This document shows, one piece after another, positions 9,429-19,188 of a stretch of DNA of 64,000 nt. The position numbers and the translations under genes are program-made. The stretch's first letter is position 1, and each line of letters begins with the position of its first letter. The notes beneath the pieces were generated by a model, which had not been told where the DNA came from, ran no database searches, and saw only the letters and a list, made by a program, of their open reading frames with translations. Source of the DNA: Paracoccaceae bacterium (GTDB lineage Bacteria; Pseudomonadota; Alphaproteobacteria; Rhodobacterales; Rhodobacteraceae); contig JAPPHA010000032.1 in the NCBI GenBank assembly GCA_028874915.1, positions 41,166 through 105,165 on the forward strand, in the 5' to 3' direction.

Positions 9429-10970
9429 TCAGGCGCCTCGGGGCGAGGCCAGAAGCCAGAGTCCGAGCAACGTGTAAAGAATCATGAATGTCGCCAGGGG
9501 GATCTGGCTGATGGCGGCGGCCTTGCGGCTTCCGAACATGTCCATCGCGATGGCATGGGCCAGGAGAATGGCGATGATGTGGCCGATGACCACAGCACCG
9601 GCCTGGGTGAGCCAGATAACGCGGACGCTTCCGAGCGTGTTGAAGAACCCGGCGGTGACATGCATGTGGGCGAAGCCGAAAAGGTCTGCGCCCGTTCCGA
9701 AAGGGTCCGAGGCCGCGACCAGCGCGTATTGACCATTGATCAGGAACGCCGTCAGAAAATGGGCAATGTGGTAGGCGAAGGCGATCGGGATGATTGACAG
9801 TGCCAGGCGCCCGAACGCCTCCACGAACCCGGTTTCTCCTGCCTGCCCGTACCGTTGTGCCAACCGCAGCCCGGCCCAGACGCAGGCGCCGAACACGGTA
9901 ACGAGAGCGACATTGGCGACAATGATGCCCGTGACGGTTTCGGCAATGATTGCCGACCGTCCCGGGAATTCGAGCGGATTGACGCCGATCTGCGACAGCC
10001 ACCAGAACGTTTCGTTGAGGCCGTCGAAACTCCCGACCCCAAGCATGACTAGGGCAAATACCGCAAGGCTGGGTGGCACGGGCTCGGAAGCGGCAATTCC
10101 CCACCCCGGAAATCCGGCCCTCGATTGGTCGCGGCCGAGGCGCACCGGCGCCAGGCGGGCGTAAAGACGAAGGAGCATTGTGAAGCTCTCGCACCTGGTG
10201 AGCCAGACGTCGGAGCCGAAGAGAACCATCCCGGCAAAGGTTACGACCAGGTAAGCAATGACAGTCCAGGCCAGCCGGTCCGGGTCGTCGGGGGCCGGGT
10301 AGGCCAGATAGAAAGCGCCGAAGGCCAGCAGAACGCCAACGCCGGGCCAGGAACCAAGTCTTTCGGGGAGTCGAAGTCTCGGGCGCTGATCGCCGATCGA
10401 CGCCAACAGGCAGCCGAGACCGGTGAAGGGATTGACCCACGTCCAGAGATTGCCAAAGGCACCTTGCAGGACAACGAAGCCCATCCACCAGACCGTCCAG
10501 ATGAAAAGAGGCAGCGGATTCCCGAGAGGATCCCGTGTTCCGGCAATCCCGGCTGCGAGCAGGCTCGCAAGCAGCGCCAGAGCCAAAAGGCTGGTGGCGC
10601 CGGAGAGAATCGGAGGAACAGGAACACCCGGAAGTTGCACGGTCCGGAACAACCCCGCCGAAATCCGCCCGGGAAGAAACGCGAGCACCAGAACCGTGAG
10701 CACCACCGCGGCAATGCCTGCAGAAATATAGACATCCGTCGGCAACAGGAGAACCAGCGCCTGTTCGGAGACATGGGCCGCAGCCGGAACCGCGAAAGCG
10801 GCAACGGTCGTAGCGGTTATCGATGCCATCCGCGCAATTGCCGCCGGCCGCACCGCAACCGGAATCCGGTTAGTCGCGACGGTTTCGTGATTTCCCGTCG
10901 ACGCCATTGCGATGACTGTCCGCACCGAATTCCTGGCGGGACTTCCGTTCGTGCCCGGAATTCTCTGCAT
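9429..10970 (-). CDS. Polytopic membrane protein of the fenitrothion-hydrolase (FedA-like) family
   Basis: 513 residues with a signal-like N-terminus ending PAAAHVSEQ and about ten hydrophobic helices. The LLLPTDVYISAG opening and the GNPLPLFIWTVWW and GNLWTWVNPFTG segments match alphaproteobacterial proteins usually annotated as fenitrothion hydrolase. That name comes from a Burkholderia organophosphate-degradation gene, and I see no metallohydrolase motif. His-rich stretches (AYHIAHFLTAF, FAHMHVTAGFF) in the C-terminal helices suggest metal or haem ligands. The ATG at 10970 has GAGGA six bases upstream. The physiological role is unknown. Confidence 0.75.
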   Translation of the reverse strand: MQRIPGTNGSPARNSVRTVIAMASTGNHETVATNRIPVAVRPAAIARMASITATTVAAFAVPAAAHVSEQALVLLLPTDVYISAGIAAVVLTVLVLAFLPGRISAGLFRTVQLPGVPVPPILSGATSLLALALLASLLAAGIAGTRDPLGNPLPLFIWTVWWMGFVVLQGAFGNLWTWVNPFTGLGCLLASIGDQRPRLRLPERLGSWPGVGVLLAFGAFYLAYPAPDDPDRLAWTVIAYLVVTFAGMVLFGSDVWLTRCESFTMLLRLYARLAPVRLGRDQSRAGFPGWGIAASEPVPPSLAVFALVMLGVGSFDGLNETFWWLSQIGVNPLEFPGRSAIIAETVTGIIVANVALVTVFGACVWAGLRLAQRYGQAGETGFVEAFGRLALSIIPIAFAYHIAHFLTAFLINGQYALVAASDPFGTGADLFGFAHMHVTAGFFNTLGSVRVIWLTQAGAVVIGHIIAILLAHAIAMDMFGSRKAAAISQIPLATFMILYTLLGLWLLASPRGA

Positions 10971-11195
10971 ATCAGTCCTCACCCTCCGGTTGGATTCGGC
11001 GGCCCTGCCGTCCGGGTGCGCGTCTTGATTCCCCGACACTGGACAAAGAAACACGCGGACCCGGCTGTCGACGGCGGACAGTGAAACCCAATCCTGGCAG
11101 CCGAGACAAGGTGCGATTGCGCTCGGGGCCGAACCGGGGTCGCGCGACCGGGCCGTCTGCCGGTCAGGGGAACGGGTCATCACGGGTAGACGGGC

Positions 11196-11546
11196 ATGCA
11201 ACCGGAGCTGTGCGGATTCAAGGTTCTGACCTTTGATGTCTACGGAACACTGATTGACTGGGAAACCGGAATGATCGAAGCGCTTCGGCCCCTCACCGAC
11301 CGCCTCCGCCGGACGCCGGGCCGCGACGGGATCCTTGAGACCCACGCTTTTCACGAATCGACGGCCCAGCCATGGACACCGACGCGGACATGGGCGATGA
11401 CATTCCTGGACTGTGGGCGGCCCAACAACCCCATCGATACAATAGTTCTGCGAATCAAAGAGGCGGTTCGAAGCCTGTCAGCCAACGGGTTCGCAGATGT
11501 CTGCTCACGAACGCAGTTCAACCAATGGCCGCCATTCGGTGCCTGA
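11196..11546 (+). pseudogene. Truncated haloacid dehalogenase (type II HAD) gene
   Basis: The first 55-65 residues are a good type II haloacid dehalogenase N-terminus: motif I FDVYGTLIDWETG with the nucleophilic Asp, then the helical cap start (ALRPLTDRL, HAFHES). After about base 11390 the similarity stops, and no frame restores motifs II or III (the SNVD and DxxxD regions). Full proteins are about 220-240 residues, so this is a 3'-deleted remnant. It could still be translated to 116 residues, but it would lack the active-site Lys and the second Asp pair. Confidence 0.65.
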
Positions 11547-11782
11547 AGACTTCCATCGGTGGGGACCCAAGTCTGTTGCCTGAGACCACGTTGATGCTGG
11601 CGACTGCCAGTTGTCCAAGCCCATCGGGCGCGGTCATGATCCCGATCACCAATAACGCCGTATGAACTGTATTCCTGATTATCGACGTGATGACTTGTGC
11701 AGTTTCGGCGAGCTGGACTTCGCGGAATCCGGCGACTTTGCTCCCCTTTCACAAATGATGAAAGCCGTTTCCGCCCCGGGGC

Positions 11783-12559
11783 TCAGGCGCAGAAATCGCT
11801 CGGGCTGCGACCGAGGTTGCGGCGAAACATGTAGCTGAACGCGCTTGAAGACGCATAACCCATGTCGAACGCGACCGAACCGACCGTCTCGCCGGCGGCA
11901 AGCCTCGAAATCGCGTGAAGAATGCGGGCGTGTCGCAACCAACGCAACGGTGGCAGGCCCGTCTCGGAAGCAAACAACCGTTCGACGGTCTTGCGGCTGG
12001 CGGGGGCTTCAGCGAGCCAGGAGTCAACCGACTCGACAGCACCCGGGTCGTCGAGCGCAGCTTCGGCGATACGACGAATTCGATGGTCCCGCGGCACTGC
12101 GATCAAGAACGGTACGTCCGTTGCCGAGACGAGTTCATGACGCAGGAGATCGTGAAACGCATCGGTGTGCGCTTTCGAGCGGCCCGTTCCGTCATTGGGA
12201 ACGGTGCCGGATATCAGGGCGTTCAGGAGCGGCGTCATCGCCATGATCCGGCATCCAGGGCCGATCTCTTCGGCTTCGTCCCGGCGTACGTCGACGTAGC
12301 GCATCTCGTTGTTTGATCCGTATCGCATCCAGTGCTCGACGTCTGGTGGAATCCACACGGCCATTGCCGGGCCGAGCAACAGGACGCAGCCATGCGTGCC
12401 GACATACATGGACCCCGAAACGGCAGAGATGACCTGCCCGAAGTCATGGGAATGCCAGTCGTAGCATTCGCCCGATGCCGGCCTGATTTTCGCCCCCAGG
12501 TAGCGCGGCCCACCTGTCTCTTCGGGATTGTTCCGGGGATGGTGTTTCGGGTTGTTCAT
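11783..12559 (-). CDS. AraC-family transcriptional regulator (cupin sensor domain)
   Basis: 258 residues. The N-terminal cupin-like sensor has the WHSHDFGQVI metal-type motif near residue 35 and the PPDVEHW turn near 71. Two AraC helix-turn-helix units span about 155-258: SVDSWLAEAPASRKTVERLF, then GYASSSAFSYMFRRNLGRSPSDF. It is divergent from the MFS transporter gene, 125 bp apart, and probably controls it. The inducer is unknown. Confidence 0.92.
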   Translation of the reverse strand: MNNPKHHPRNNPEETGGPRYLGAKIRPASGECYDWHSHDFGQVISAVSGSMYVGTHGCVLLLGPAMAVWIPPDVEHWMRYGSNNEMRYVDVRRDEAEEIGPGCRIMAMTPLLNALISGTVPNDGTGRSKAHTDAFHDLLRHELVSATDVPFLIAVPRDHRIRRIAEAALDDPGAVESVDSWLAEAPASRKTVERLFASETGLPPLRWLRHARILHAISRLAAGETVGSVAFDMGYASSSAFSYMFRRNLGRSPSDFCA

Positions 12560-12684
12560 GTTCCTTGACGATATCTAGATGTAACTTACAACAATGTCGA
12601 TTGAAAGACACGCCCTTCTGGCCTACGGTGGACAATCATCTTGAGCGCGATTTCCGCGCGACTGGTTCAGAGCATGCCACCGCC
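12560..12684. promoter_or_regulatory. AraC/MFS divergent control region
   Basis: A plus-strand TTGACG at 12565-12570 is followed 16 bp later by TACAAC at 12587-12592, a plausible sigma70-type promoter for the transporter. The stretch between them (ATATCTAGATGTAACTT) is AT-rich compared with its surroundings. Confidence 0.35.
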
Positions 12685-13887
12685 ATGAAAAACCGCGCCC
12701 TCCCGACATGGTTCACGCTTGGTCATTTTGCCAACGACTGGTCGGTCTGCTCGCTTTGGCTGATCGTGCCGGCAGTCGGGGTCGCCATGAATCTTTCACC
12801 GGCTGACGTCGGCCTGCTGTTCACGATCTGCTACGTCGGCGGCGCGCTCGCCTATCTGCCCGCCGGCATACTCGCCGATCACGTTTCAAACCGTGGCCGG
12901 CTGCTCCTCGCGACGTTCTGGTGGGTCACCGTCGGTTATCTGCTGGCCGCCATGGCACCGGGATTCTGGAGTCTCGCGCTGCTGCTCGCCATCGCGGGCA
13001 TGGGCGATGCGGCGTGGCACCCGATCGCCACCGGAGTTCTCACGCGCGAAAACAAGGATCGGCGCGCGCACGTGCTTGGCATTCACGCCATCGGTGGCTC
13101 GCTGGCGGAGGTGCTGTCACCGCTTTCCGTCGGCTTTCTTCTCGCATACGTCGACTGGCGCGAGGCGCTGGCGATCTCGGTGCTTCCGGCCGCGTTCATG
13201 GGTCTATGTTTCTTCTGGGTGGTGCGCGCCGTTCCGCGTGTCGAGAAGAAATCGGTCAGCAAGCAAGACATGTTCGACCTCCTGAACGCGTGGCGGCAGG
13301 GGAATGGTCTTCGCATGGTAGCGATGATCTGCCTCTACAACATGGCGCTGATGGCGCTTCTCAGCATGATCCCGTTCTATCTCGCAGACCGGCACGGATT
13401 CGGGCCACTGGCCGCCGGAATCGTATTCTCGGCCATGCTGATCGTCGGTGCGCTGACACAGCCCTGGATCGGCAAGATTTCCGACACGGCCGGACGCCGG
13501 CCGGTCCTGGTGTCAGGCAATCTCACGGCGGCAATGGCAATCGGACTGCTGGTCTTCCAGCCTTCGCTCTGGGCCATGATTGCCGCGATGATGGTAGCGG
13601 TCGCCGCGCTGGCCGCGATCCGTGCCGCCGTTCTCGCCGGAGCGGTCGATCACACCGGCCACAGTGAAGGGACGACCCTGGGTTTCGCCTTCGCACTGCT
13701 GGAAGGCATCGGGGCGCTCGGCGCAGTGTTCGCCGGAATTGCAGCCGGGATTTCCTGGCCGCACATGTTCGGACTCGCCGCCACCTTCGCGCTCGTGGCT
13801 GCAGCGCTGGGTTCCGTCACTGTCTTCAGGGAATCTGTCGCCTCCGTCACGACGGAATCCGACGAACACGCTGAGGATTCTTGGTAG
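12685..13887 (+). CDS. MFS transporter
   Basis: Major facilitator superfamily protein, 400 residues, about twelve hydrophobic segments. The conserved A-loop is visible as PAGILADHVSNRGR near residue 60 and its second-half counterpart as WIGKISDTAGRRP near residue 265. The overall shape (N-terminal TLGHFANDW, GMGDAAWHPIATG) resembles the Fsr/fosmidomycin-resistance type of drug exporters. The ATG at 12685 matches the start of homologous sequence; the frame is open further upstream without family features. Likely regulated by the divergent AraC protein. Confidence 0.9.
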   Translation: MKNRALPTWFTLGHFANDWSVCSLWLIVPAVGVAMNLSPADVGLLFTICYVGGALAYLPAGILADHVSNRGRLLLATFWWVTVGYLLAAMAPGFWSLALLLAIAGMGDAAWHPIATGVLTRENKDRRAHVLGIHAIGGSLAEVLSPLSVGFLLAYVDWREALAISVLPAAFMGLCFFWVVRAVPRVEKKSVSKQDMFDLLNAWRQGNGLRMVAMICLYNMALMALLSMIPFYLADRHGFGPLAAGIVFSAMLIVGALTQPWIGKISDTAGRRPVLVSGNLTAAMAIGLLVFQPSLWAMIAAMMVAVAALAAIRAAVLAGAVDHTGHSEGTTLGFAFALLEGIGALGAVFAGIAAGISWPHMFGLAATFALVAAALGSVTVFRESVASVTTESDEHAEDSW

Positions 13888-14526
13888 CGGGATTCAAGGC
13901 ATTGCAGATGTCGGCCTCTCTGCGGAGACCGAAGCCATAGGATCGGGCGGGCCAGATCCGATTTGAACCTGAACATGCGGCGACATGATGCGACCTCCGT
14001 GACGTTCCAAGGGCCACCGGGTGACCAGGACGTCGATCCGATGCCGCGGCGATATAGTGAGAAGGACGATACGGCGATCTTAAAGGATCCTGAAAAGAGC
14101 GACGGGTGTTTCAGCAAGCGGGCTCAATGCCAGGAGTGCACGCCACTGCAGTTCCTTGACGTCAACAAAGGCTTCCCGAAACCGGCAGGAGTTCGATTTG
14201 GCCAAGGCACCTTGCATCGCTGAATTGTTCATGGCGCCGCATCCCCGAGAACGTGGGACTGCTGCCCGCCGGCACGTTCACAAGAATATCGGGGGCAAGC
14301 TCGCCAGTCGCATGCGCCCTGCAAGCTTCGAACCGAACAACGCCATCAAGCGTGCCGGGGTTGCGCAACCCGTGGCCTCGGCATCCGTGACTTGTGCGCC
14401 GCACCGATCGGGCCAAGCCCGGAACCAACCGAACTCGTGCGTGACGGCAGAACGCATGCGACAAAAGACGATTGCGGCCGACCGGATCCACAAAAAGTCC
14501 GAAAGTTCTCGATGGGAGGCATTGAA
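13888..14526. other. Gene-poor stretch before the Old Yellow Enzyme gene
   Basis: About 640 bases with no credible gene on either strand; the open frames have no family-like motifs. A 12-base match to the T-arm of the nearby tRNA-Pro gene occurs at 13960-13971 and is discussed as a finding. Confidence 0.4.
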
Positions 14527-15765
14527 ATGAACGGAAAGACGGCGGAGCACAAATGTTCAACGTCCCATCGCGTCCTTCGAAGTTCGCTGGAACTCCCCTG
14601 TGGCGCGGTCCTGAAGAACCGCCTCGCGAAGTCCGCAATGTCGGATTCCCTCGGAAACGGTGGAGGCGATCCCACCACGGCGCAAGTTCGCCTCTACGAG
14701 AGATGGGCGGAGGGTGGAGCGGCGGTATCCATCATAGGTGAAGTGCAAGGGGACCCCCGATTTCCTGAAAAACCGGGAAACCTCGTGTTCGGAGCCAATA
14801 GCGATCTGCTTACAATGAAGACATTGGTCGACAATGCCGTGATCAATGATGCTCACCTCTGGCCGCAACTCGGTCATGCCGGTGCTCTTTCGCACCAACC
14901 GATCAGCCAGCCAAAGGGGCCATCTCCAATAGACATTCCCGGTCTTCGATGTGCCGGAATGTCAGTTGAAGACGTCGAAGAACTGCCCGGCATGTACGCA
15001 AGGACCGCAGAGTTTGCCAGGAGTGCGGGATTCAGCGGCATTCACATTCACGCCGGTCACGGCTTCCTGCTAAGTCAATTCCTCTCTCCCTTGTTCAATC
15101 GTCGCGACGACGGATACGGCGGCTCGGTCGAGGCGCGATGCCAAATCGTACTGAGGATTTTGGACGAAGTGCGCCGCGCAGTCGGCCCATCGTATCCCGT
15201 AGGAATCAAGATCAACTCAACGGACAAACTGGAAGGTGGATTGACGGAGGATGACGCGTTGGAAGTTGTCCGTCTCGTCGGTCAAACGTCGGTTGATCTC
15301 ATTGACATCAGCGGAGGAACCTATTTCCCGGGAGCAAAGGCAAGTTCTGACGGCGTGTCGGACAACGGTCCTTATTTCCTGGATTTTGCGCGACGTGCCA
15401 AAGTGACAACAAATGTACCTCTCATGTTGACGGGCGGATTCGAAAGACGCGAGCAGGCGGTGGACGCAGTGGCGAGTGGCGCCGTTGACATGGTGAGTCT
15501 GGCTCGCGGCATGGTTCTCAATCCGCAGCTTGCAAATACCTGGTTGACCGAGGACGGCGGGGACCCCGAGTTTCCGACATTCGAAGCCCCGCCTCGGGGC
15601 GGAGTCACAGCCTGGTACACCATGCGACTGACCGCATTGGGAGAGGACAGTGAGGACACGTTCACGTTGGATCCTCGTTCTGCCCTTCGCACTTATGAAG
15701 AACGCGACGCACAACGCTGCATCAAGTGGCGAGAAAAGTTTTCGTACCTGGCAGAGTCTGACTGA
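14527..15765 (+). CDS. NADH:flavin oxidoreductase (Old Yellow Enzyme family)
   Basis: FMN-dependent ene-reductase homologue of 412 residues. The family signature HIHAGHGFLLSQFLSP, followed by FNRRDDGYGGS, is near residues 176-205, and the phosphate-binding LMLTGGFERREQA and DMVSLARGMVLNP are in the C-terminal half. The ATG at 14527 has GGGAGG eight bases upstream. There is no C-terminal iron-sulfur/FAD module as in dienoyl-CoA reductases, so it is the short form. Codon use is less GC-biased than in neighbouring housekeeping genes, and it sits between poorly coding stretches next to tRNA-Pro, consistent with acquisition. Confidence 0.9.
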   Translation: MNGKTAEHKCSTSHRVLRSSLELPCGAVLKNRLAKSAMSDSLGNGGGDPTTAQVRLYERWAEGGAAVSIIGEVQGDPRFPEKPGNLVFGANSDLLTMKTLVDNAVINDAHLWPQLGHAGALSHQPISQPKGPSPIDIPGLRCAGMSVEDVEELPGMYARTAEFARSAGFSGIHIHAGHGFLLSQFLSPLFNRRDDGYGGSVEARCQIVLRILDEVRRAVGPSYPVGIKINSTDKLEGGLTEDDALEVVRLVGQTSVDLIDISGGTYFPGAKASSDGVSDNGPYFLDFARRAKVTTNVPLMLTGGFERREQAVDAVASGAVDMVSLARGMVLNPQLANTWLTEDGGDPEFPTFEAPPRGGVTAWYTMRLTALGEDSEDTFTLDPRSALRTYEERDAQRCIKWREKFSYLAESD

Positions 15766-16484
15766 AGGTTGAAGCCGATCGCCTTCCTGGCGCGGCCCAG
15801 TCCTTGTTGGTTCGCGCGAAGGGCCTCTCCCGACTGCGGGCTCTTCAAGTGAGCCACCGATGACATTCGACATGCGGCGGTGACCGGCTGGATGGTCGCC
15901 GAATGCTTTCCGGTCGGGCTGTTCCCCCGTGATTCTCGCCCACGGGATTTCCGCAATAGGAACAAAGTGGTCGGCACGCCGTCTCCGCCTCGCGGGACGG
16001 GTTCGCCCTCGCCCTTCACGGCCTTCGCCTTGTTCGTCAACGGTGGCCGCTCCGCCCCTTGCCCGATCGCATCGGCAACAACGGCCACGGCTCGGCAGCA
16101 GCGCCACGCAAGGCGTAATCGTCGAGACGGGCATCGTTGGCGATGCTTGCAATGGCCTAGCGGCCGCCTCGCTCTGGTCAGCCCTCGCCGCTCATGACGC
16201 CACGGCAGGCCCGAGTGTGTCGGCAGTCGTGGATTCGAACGCCGGTTCGTTCGGTTTCCTCATGGATTCCGGGCTGAATTCGTTGAGTTCCAGACTGCTC
16301 GTCACGCCTTGACGGCCAAATGAGGGAGGTCGGTCATGAATCCGGATATCCTCCAGGCTGGCGTCGGGAAGGTTGCGGGCCAACGGCGGAGGAGACCCGC
16401 GTCACAGGATCCCGGTTGCCGGCCAGCGACAACCAAGGGGGTGCGTGTCTTCTCTGTCGAGACGTTGCGGATGTCAGGTCGGGC
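15766..16484. other. Gene-poor stretch between Old Yellow Enzyme gene and tRNA-Pro
   Basis: About 720 bases. Several open frames exist on both strands, but none shows a domain, a ribosome site or plausible composition. It is likely decayed or non-coding DNA adjoining the 3' end of tRNA-Pro. Confidence 0.4.
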
Positions 16485-16561
16485 TGGTCGGAGTGGCAGG
16501 ATTTGAACCTGCGGCCCCTGCCTCCCGAAGGCAGTGCTCTACCATGCTGAGCTACACTCCG
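16485..16561 (-). tRNA. tRNA-Pro (anticodon CGG), CCA encoded
   Basis: Reading the minus strand, the acceptor stem CGGAGTG pairs with CACTCCG, and the A discriminator is followed by encoded CCA. The D arm is GCTC...GAGC. The anticodon arm is CTGCC-TTCGGGA-GGCAG, giving anticodon CGG, which reads the Pro codon CCG. The T arm is GCAGG-TTCAAAT-CCTGC. The C1-G72 pair is usual for tRNA-Pro. Length is 77 nt including CCA. Confidence 0.97.
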
Positions 16562-16580
16562 ATGTCCGGCGACGGGATGG

Positions 16581-16609
16581 CATCTAATGCCCCCATGGGA
16601 ACTTGACAA
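16581..16609 (-). promoter_or_regulatory. Candidate promoter of tRNA-Pro
   Basis: On the minus strand TTGTCA (-35, 16604-16609) and TAGATG (-10, 16581-16586) are separated by 17 bp. The -10 box ends about 19 bases before the mature tRNA 5' end, leaving a short leader. The -10 box is a poor match to consensus. Confidence 0.35.
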
Positions 16610-16616
16610 GTCCCGC

Positions 16617-17777
16617 TCAGGCCCCGGGTTCGGCGCCCTCCAGGAATTCCCCGATCAGGTGGTCGACGACGGTCCGCATGGCCTCCTCGCCGGTGGCCCC
16701 GTTCTCCCTTGCTTTCCGGGCCGCCTCCCGCTGCCGGTCGGCGGACGTTCCACCATTGATGATGGTTCGGATGTGGAGGAGTTCGTTCTCGCAATTGAGC
16801 GCCCGTGCACTGGGCCCGAGCAATCCGATCAGCTCTTCGGCAAGATCGCCGAACGGAACCAGAATTGCCTTGCCGTGATCGACCATCTGGCCCCGAACTC
16901 CGTATCGCTGTCCTCGCCAGCGATTTTCCTCGATCAGCGTCGTCGGATACTGGCGCCAGCGCTGATTGTTGGCCCGGAGGACGAACAGGAAGCTGACCAG
17001 TGACTGGTAGGTCGCGGCGACGCAGAGGGCATCGTCGAGACGGCTGCAAACGTCGGTGATCCGCTGCTCCAGCGTCGGAAACTTCGACGAAGGCCGAATG
17101 TCCCACCAGATCTTGCTGGCATCCTCGAGACAACCGGCACCAACCAGCTGATCGACGAGTCGCTGGTATTCGGCCCAGGACGTCAGCAGGTCCGGCAGCC
17201 CCGAGCGCGGCAAGGAGCCGAAAACGGCAAGCCTGTAGGAGGCCAGGGATGTGTCCTCGCCTTCCCAGAACGGCGAAGAGCAGGACAATGCAAGGAGATG
17301 CGGCAGGAAATACGTCACCTGATTCATGACGTCGACCCGGAGGTCCGGGTTTTCAATCCCCAGATGGACATGCATGCCGCAGATCATCATCCTGCGAATG
17401 GTCTGTCCGAGATCGGACCGCAGCGCGTCGTAGCGGTCCTTTCGGGTGTGGGTCTGGTCCCGCCACCTGGCGAAGGGATGGGTCGAGGCGGCAATCGGTG
17501 CATACCCGAATTCCGCGGCCGCATCGGCGACGGCACGCCGTAAGCCGATCAGAGACTCCCGGGCTCCTGCGATGTCGGCAACCGGCGGAGTTCCGATTTC
17601 AACCTGACACTGGAGGTATTCATTGGTCACCTGGTTGCCGACACGTGCGCTGCAGGCCTCCATGAACCCAGGATCGGGTTCACGGACGAGATCCCGGGTG
17701 TCCCGGTCAACGATCAGGTATTCTTCCTCGATCCCGAGCGTCAGGCCGAAGTCCGGAACCGGTTCGACATCGGTCAT
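16617..17777 (-). CDS. Carboxylate-amine ligase, YbdK/GCS2 family
   Basis: 386-residue member of the glutamate-cysteine ligase type 2 (YbdK) family, which shows weak glutamate-cysteine ligase activity in E. coli. Recognisable motifs are GIEEEYLIVD at residues 15-24, the CQVEIGTPP strand near 58-66 and the metal/ATP site GMHVHLGIENPD near 133-144. The ATG at 17777 has GGAGG about ten bases upstream. It follows leuB on the same strand after 167 bp and may be a separate unit. The true substrate in this organism is unknown. Confidence 0.9.
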   Translation of the reverse strand: MTDVEPVPDFGLTLGIEEEYLIVDRDTRDLVREPDPGFMEACSARVGNQVTNEYLQCQVEIGTPPVADIAGARESLIGLRRAVADAAAEFGYAPIAASTHPFARWRDQTHTRKDRYDALRSDLGQTIRRMMICGMHVHLGIENPDLRVDVMNQVTYFLPHLLALSCSSPFWEGEDTSLASYRLAVFGSLPRSGLPDLLTSWAEYQRLVDQLVGAGCLEDASKIWWDIRPSSKFPTLEQRITDVCSRLDDALCVAATYQSLVSFLFVLRANNQRWRQYPTTLIEENRWRGQRYGVRGQMVDHGKAILVPFGDLAEELIGLLGPSARALNCENELLHIRTIINGGTSADRQREAARKARENGATGEEAMRTVVDHLIGEFLEGAEPGA

Positions 17778-17944
17778 GTCATTTGTCCTCCGGGATCGGG
17801 CTGCCCGACCTCATTACGGTCAGGGCCTTCCGAAACTGGCTATGCCGCCGGCCCTGGGTTCCCGGCTCGCTGCCGGTTTCCAAAACCGACGGCCTCGAGG
17901 TCCGGCGATCATTTCCCCGAAGGCCGGGGATGGTTCCATCCGGA

Positions 17945-19054
17945 TCAGAGACTCGCTTCCAAAGCTTCAAGCACCGCGTCCCCCATGCCCTCGGTCGAGA
18001 CCGGCGTCTCGCCTTCGGCCTGAAGCAGATCCGGGGTGCGGATTCCCTTGGCGAGAACCGATTCGATGGCCTGTTCCAGCCGGTCCGCTTCACCGCGCCT
18101 ATCGAAGGAATAGCGCAGAGCCATCGCGAAGCTGAGCAGGCAGGCCGAGGGGTTTGCCTTGCCCTCGCCGGCGATGTCGGGGGCCGATCCGTGGACCGGC
18201 TCATAGAGTGCCTTGGGCCGGCCATTGTCGGCCGGGGCCCCGAGCGAGGCGGACGGCAGCATGCCGAGTGATCCGGTCAGCATCGCCGCACAATCCGACA
18301 GGATGTCGCCGAACAGATTGTCGGTGACGATGACATCGAACTGTTTCGGATCCCGAACCAGCTGCATGGCACCGTTGTCTGCATACATGTGCGAGAGTTC
18401 GACATCCGGAAACTCGTCGGCGTGCACGGCGTCCACCTCCTCGCGCCACAACACGCCCGACTCCATGACGTTCGCCTTGTCCATGGAACAGACCCGGTTG
18501 TTCCGACGGCGGGCCAGTTCGAAAGCCGACCGCGCGACCCTCCGGATCTCGCCGGACGTGTAGCGCTGGGTGTTGACCCCGATCCGCCCGCCTGCGTTGT
18601 CGTCGATGATACCGCGGGGTTCTCCGAAGTAGACACCGGAGGTCAGTTCACGAACGATCAGGATGTCGAGGCCGGCAACGACCTCGCGCTTCAGCGAGGA
18701 GTAGTCTGCGAGCGCATCGAAACAGACGGCCGGGCGAAGATTGGAGAAAAGGTCCATCTCCTTGCGCAAGCGAAGCAGTCCGCGTTCCGGTTTGACGCTG
18801 AAATCCAGGTCATCGTAGGCGGGGCCGCCGACCGCGCCGAGAAGTACAGCATCCGCCTGTTGGGCTGACTCCAGAACAGCGTCGGTCAGCGGAACGCCGT
18901 GGACATCATAGGATGCGCCGCCCACCAGCGCTTCGGACACGTCGAAGCCGAGGCCACGCCGGGCCCCAAACCACGCCACGACGCGCTTGACCTGATCCAT
19001 GACCTCCGGCCCGATGCCGTCGCCGGCAAGAATCAGCAAGGACGGATTCGACAT
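17945..19054 (-). CDS. leuB: 3-isopropylmalate dehydrogenase
   Basis: NAD-dependent oxidative decarboxylation of 3-isopropylmalate, third step of leucine synthesis. 369 residues. Family features are GDGIGPEV at the N-terminus, the substrate-binding [15 protein letters not shown], the YADNGAMQL region and the NAD-binding [18 protein letters not shown]. The ATG at 19054 is preceded by GGAGGTGA, an almost perfect ribosome site, and is preferred over the GTG nine bases upstream. It is the last gene of leuC-leuD-leuB, 134 bp after leuD. Confidence 0.97.
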   Translation of the reverse strand: MSNPSLLILAGDGIGPEVMDQVKRVVAWFGARRGLGFDVSEALVGGASYDVHGVPLTDAVLESAQQADAVLLGAVGGPAYDDLDFSVKPERGLLRLRKEMDLFSNLRPAVCFDALADYSSLKREVVAGLDILIVRELTSGVYFGEPRGIIDDNAGGRIGVNTQRYTSGEIRRVARSAFELARRRNNRVCSMDKANVMESGVLWREEVDAVHADEFPDVELSHMYADNGAMQLVRDPKQFDVIVTDNLFGDILSDCAAMLTGSLGMLPSASLGAPADNGRPKALYEPVHGSAPDIAGEGKANPSACLLSFAMALRYSFDRRGEADRLEQAIESVLAKGIRTPDLLQAEGETPVSTEGMGDAVLEALEASL

Positions 19055-19188
19055 GAATGTCACCTCCTGTACAGTTTCGATCCGAGGCGTGAACCCTTCG
19101 GCGCCACGCCCATCCGGTTCGACGGCCCGGGCGGGCTCGTCAGAGGTATGAAAACCGTCCCGGGACGGGCGTCATCGGGAAGCCGTGT

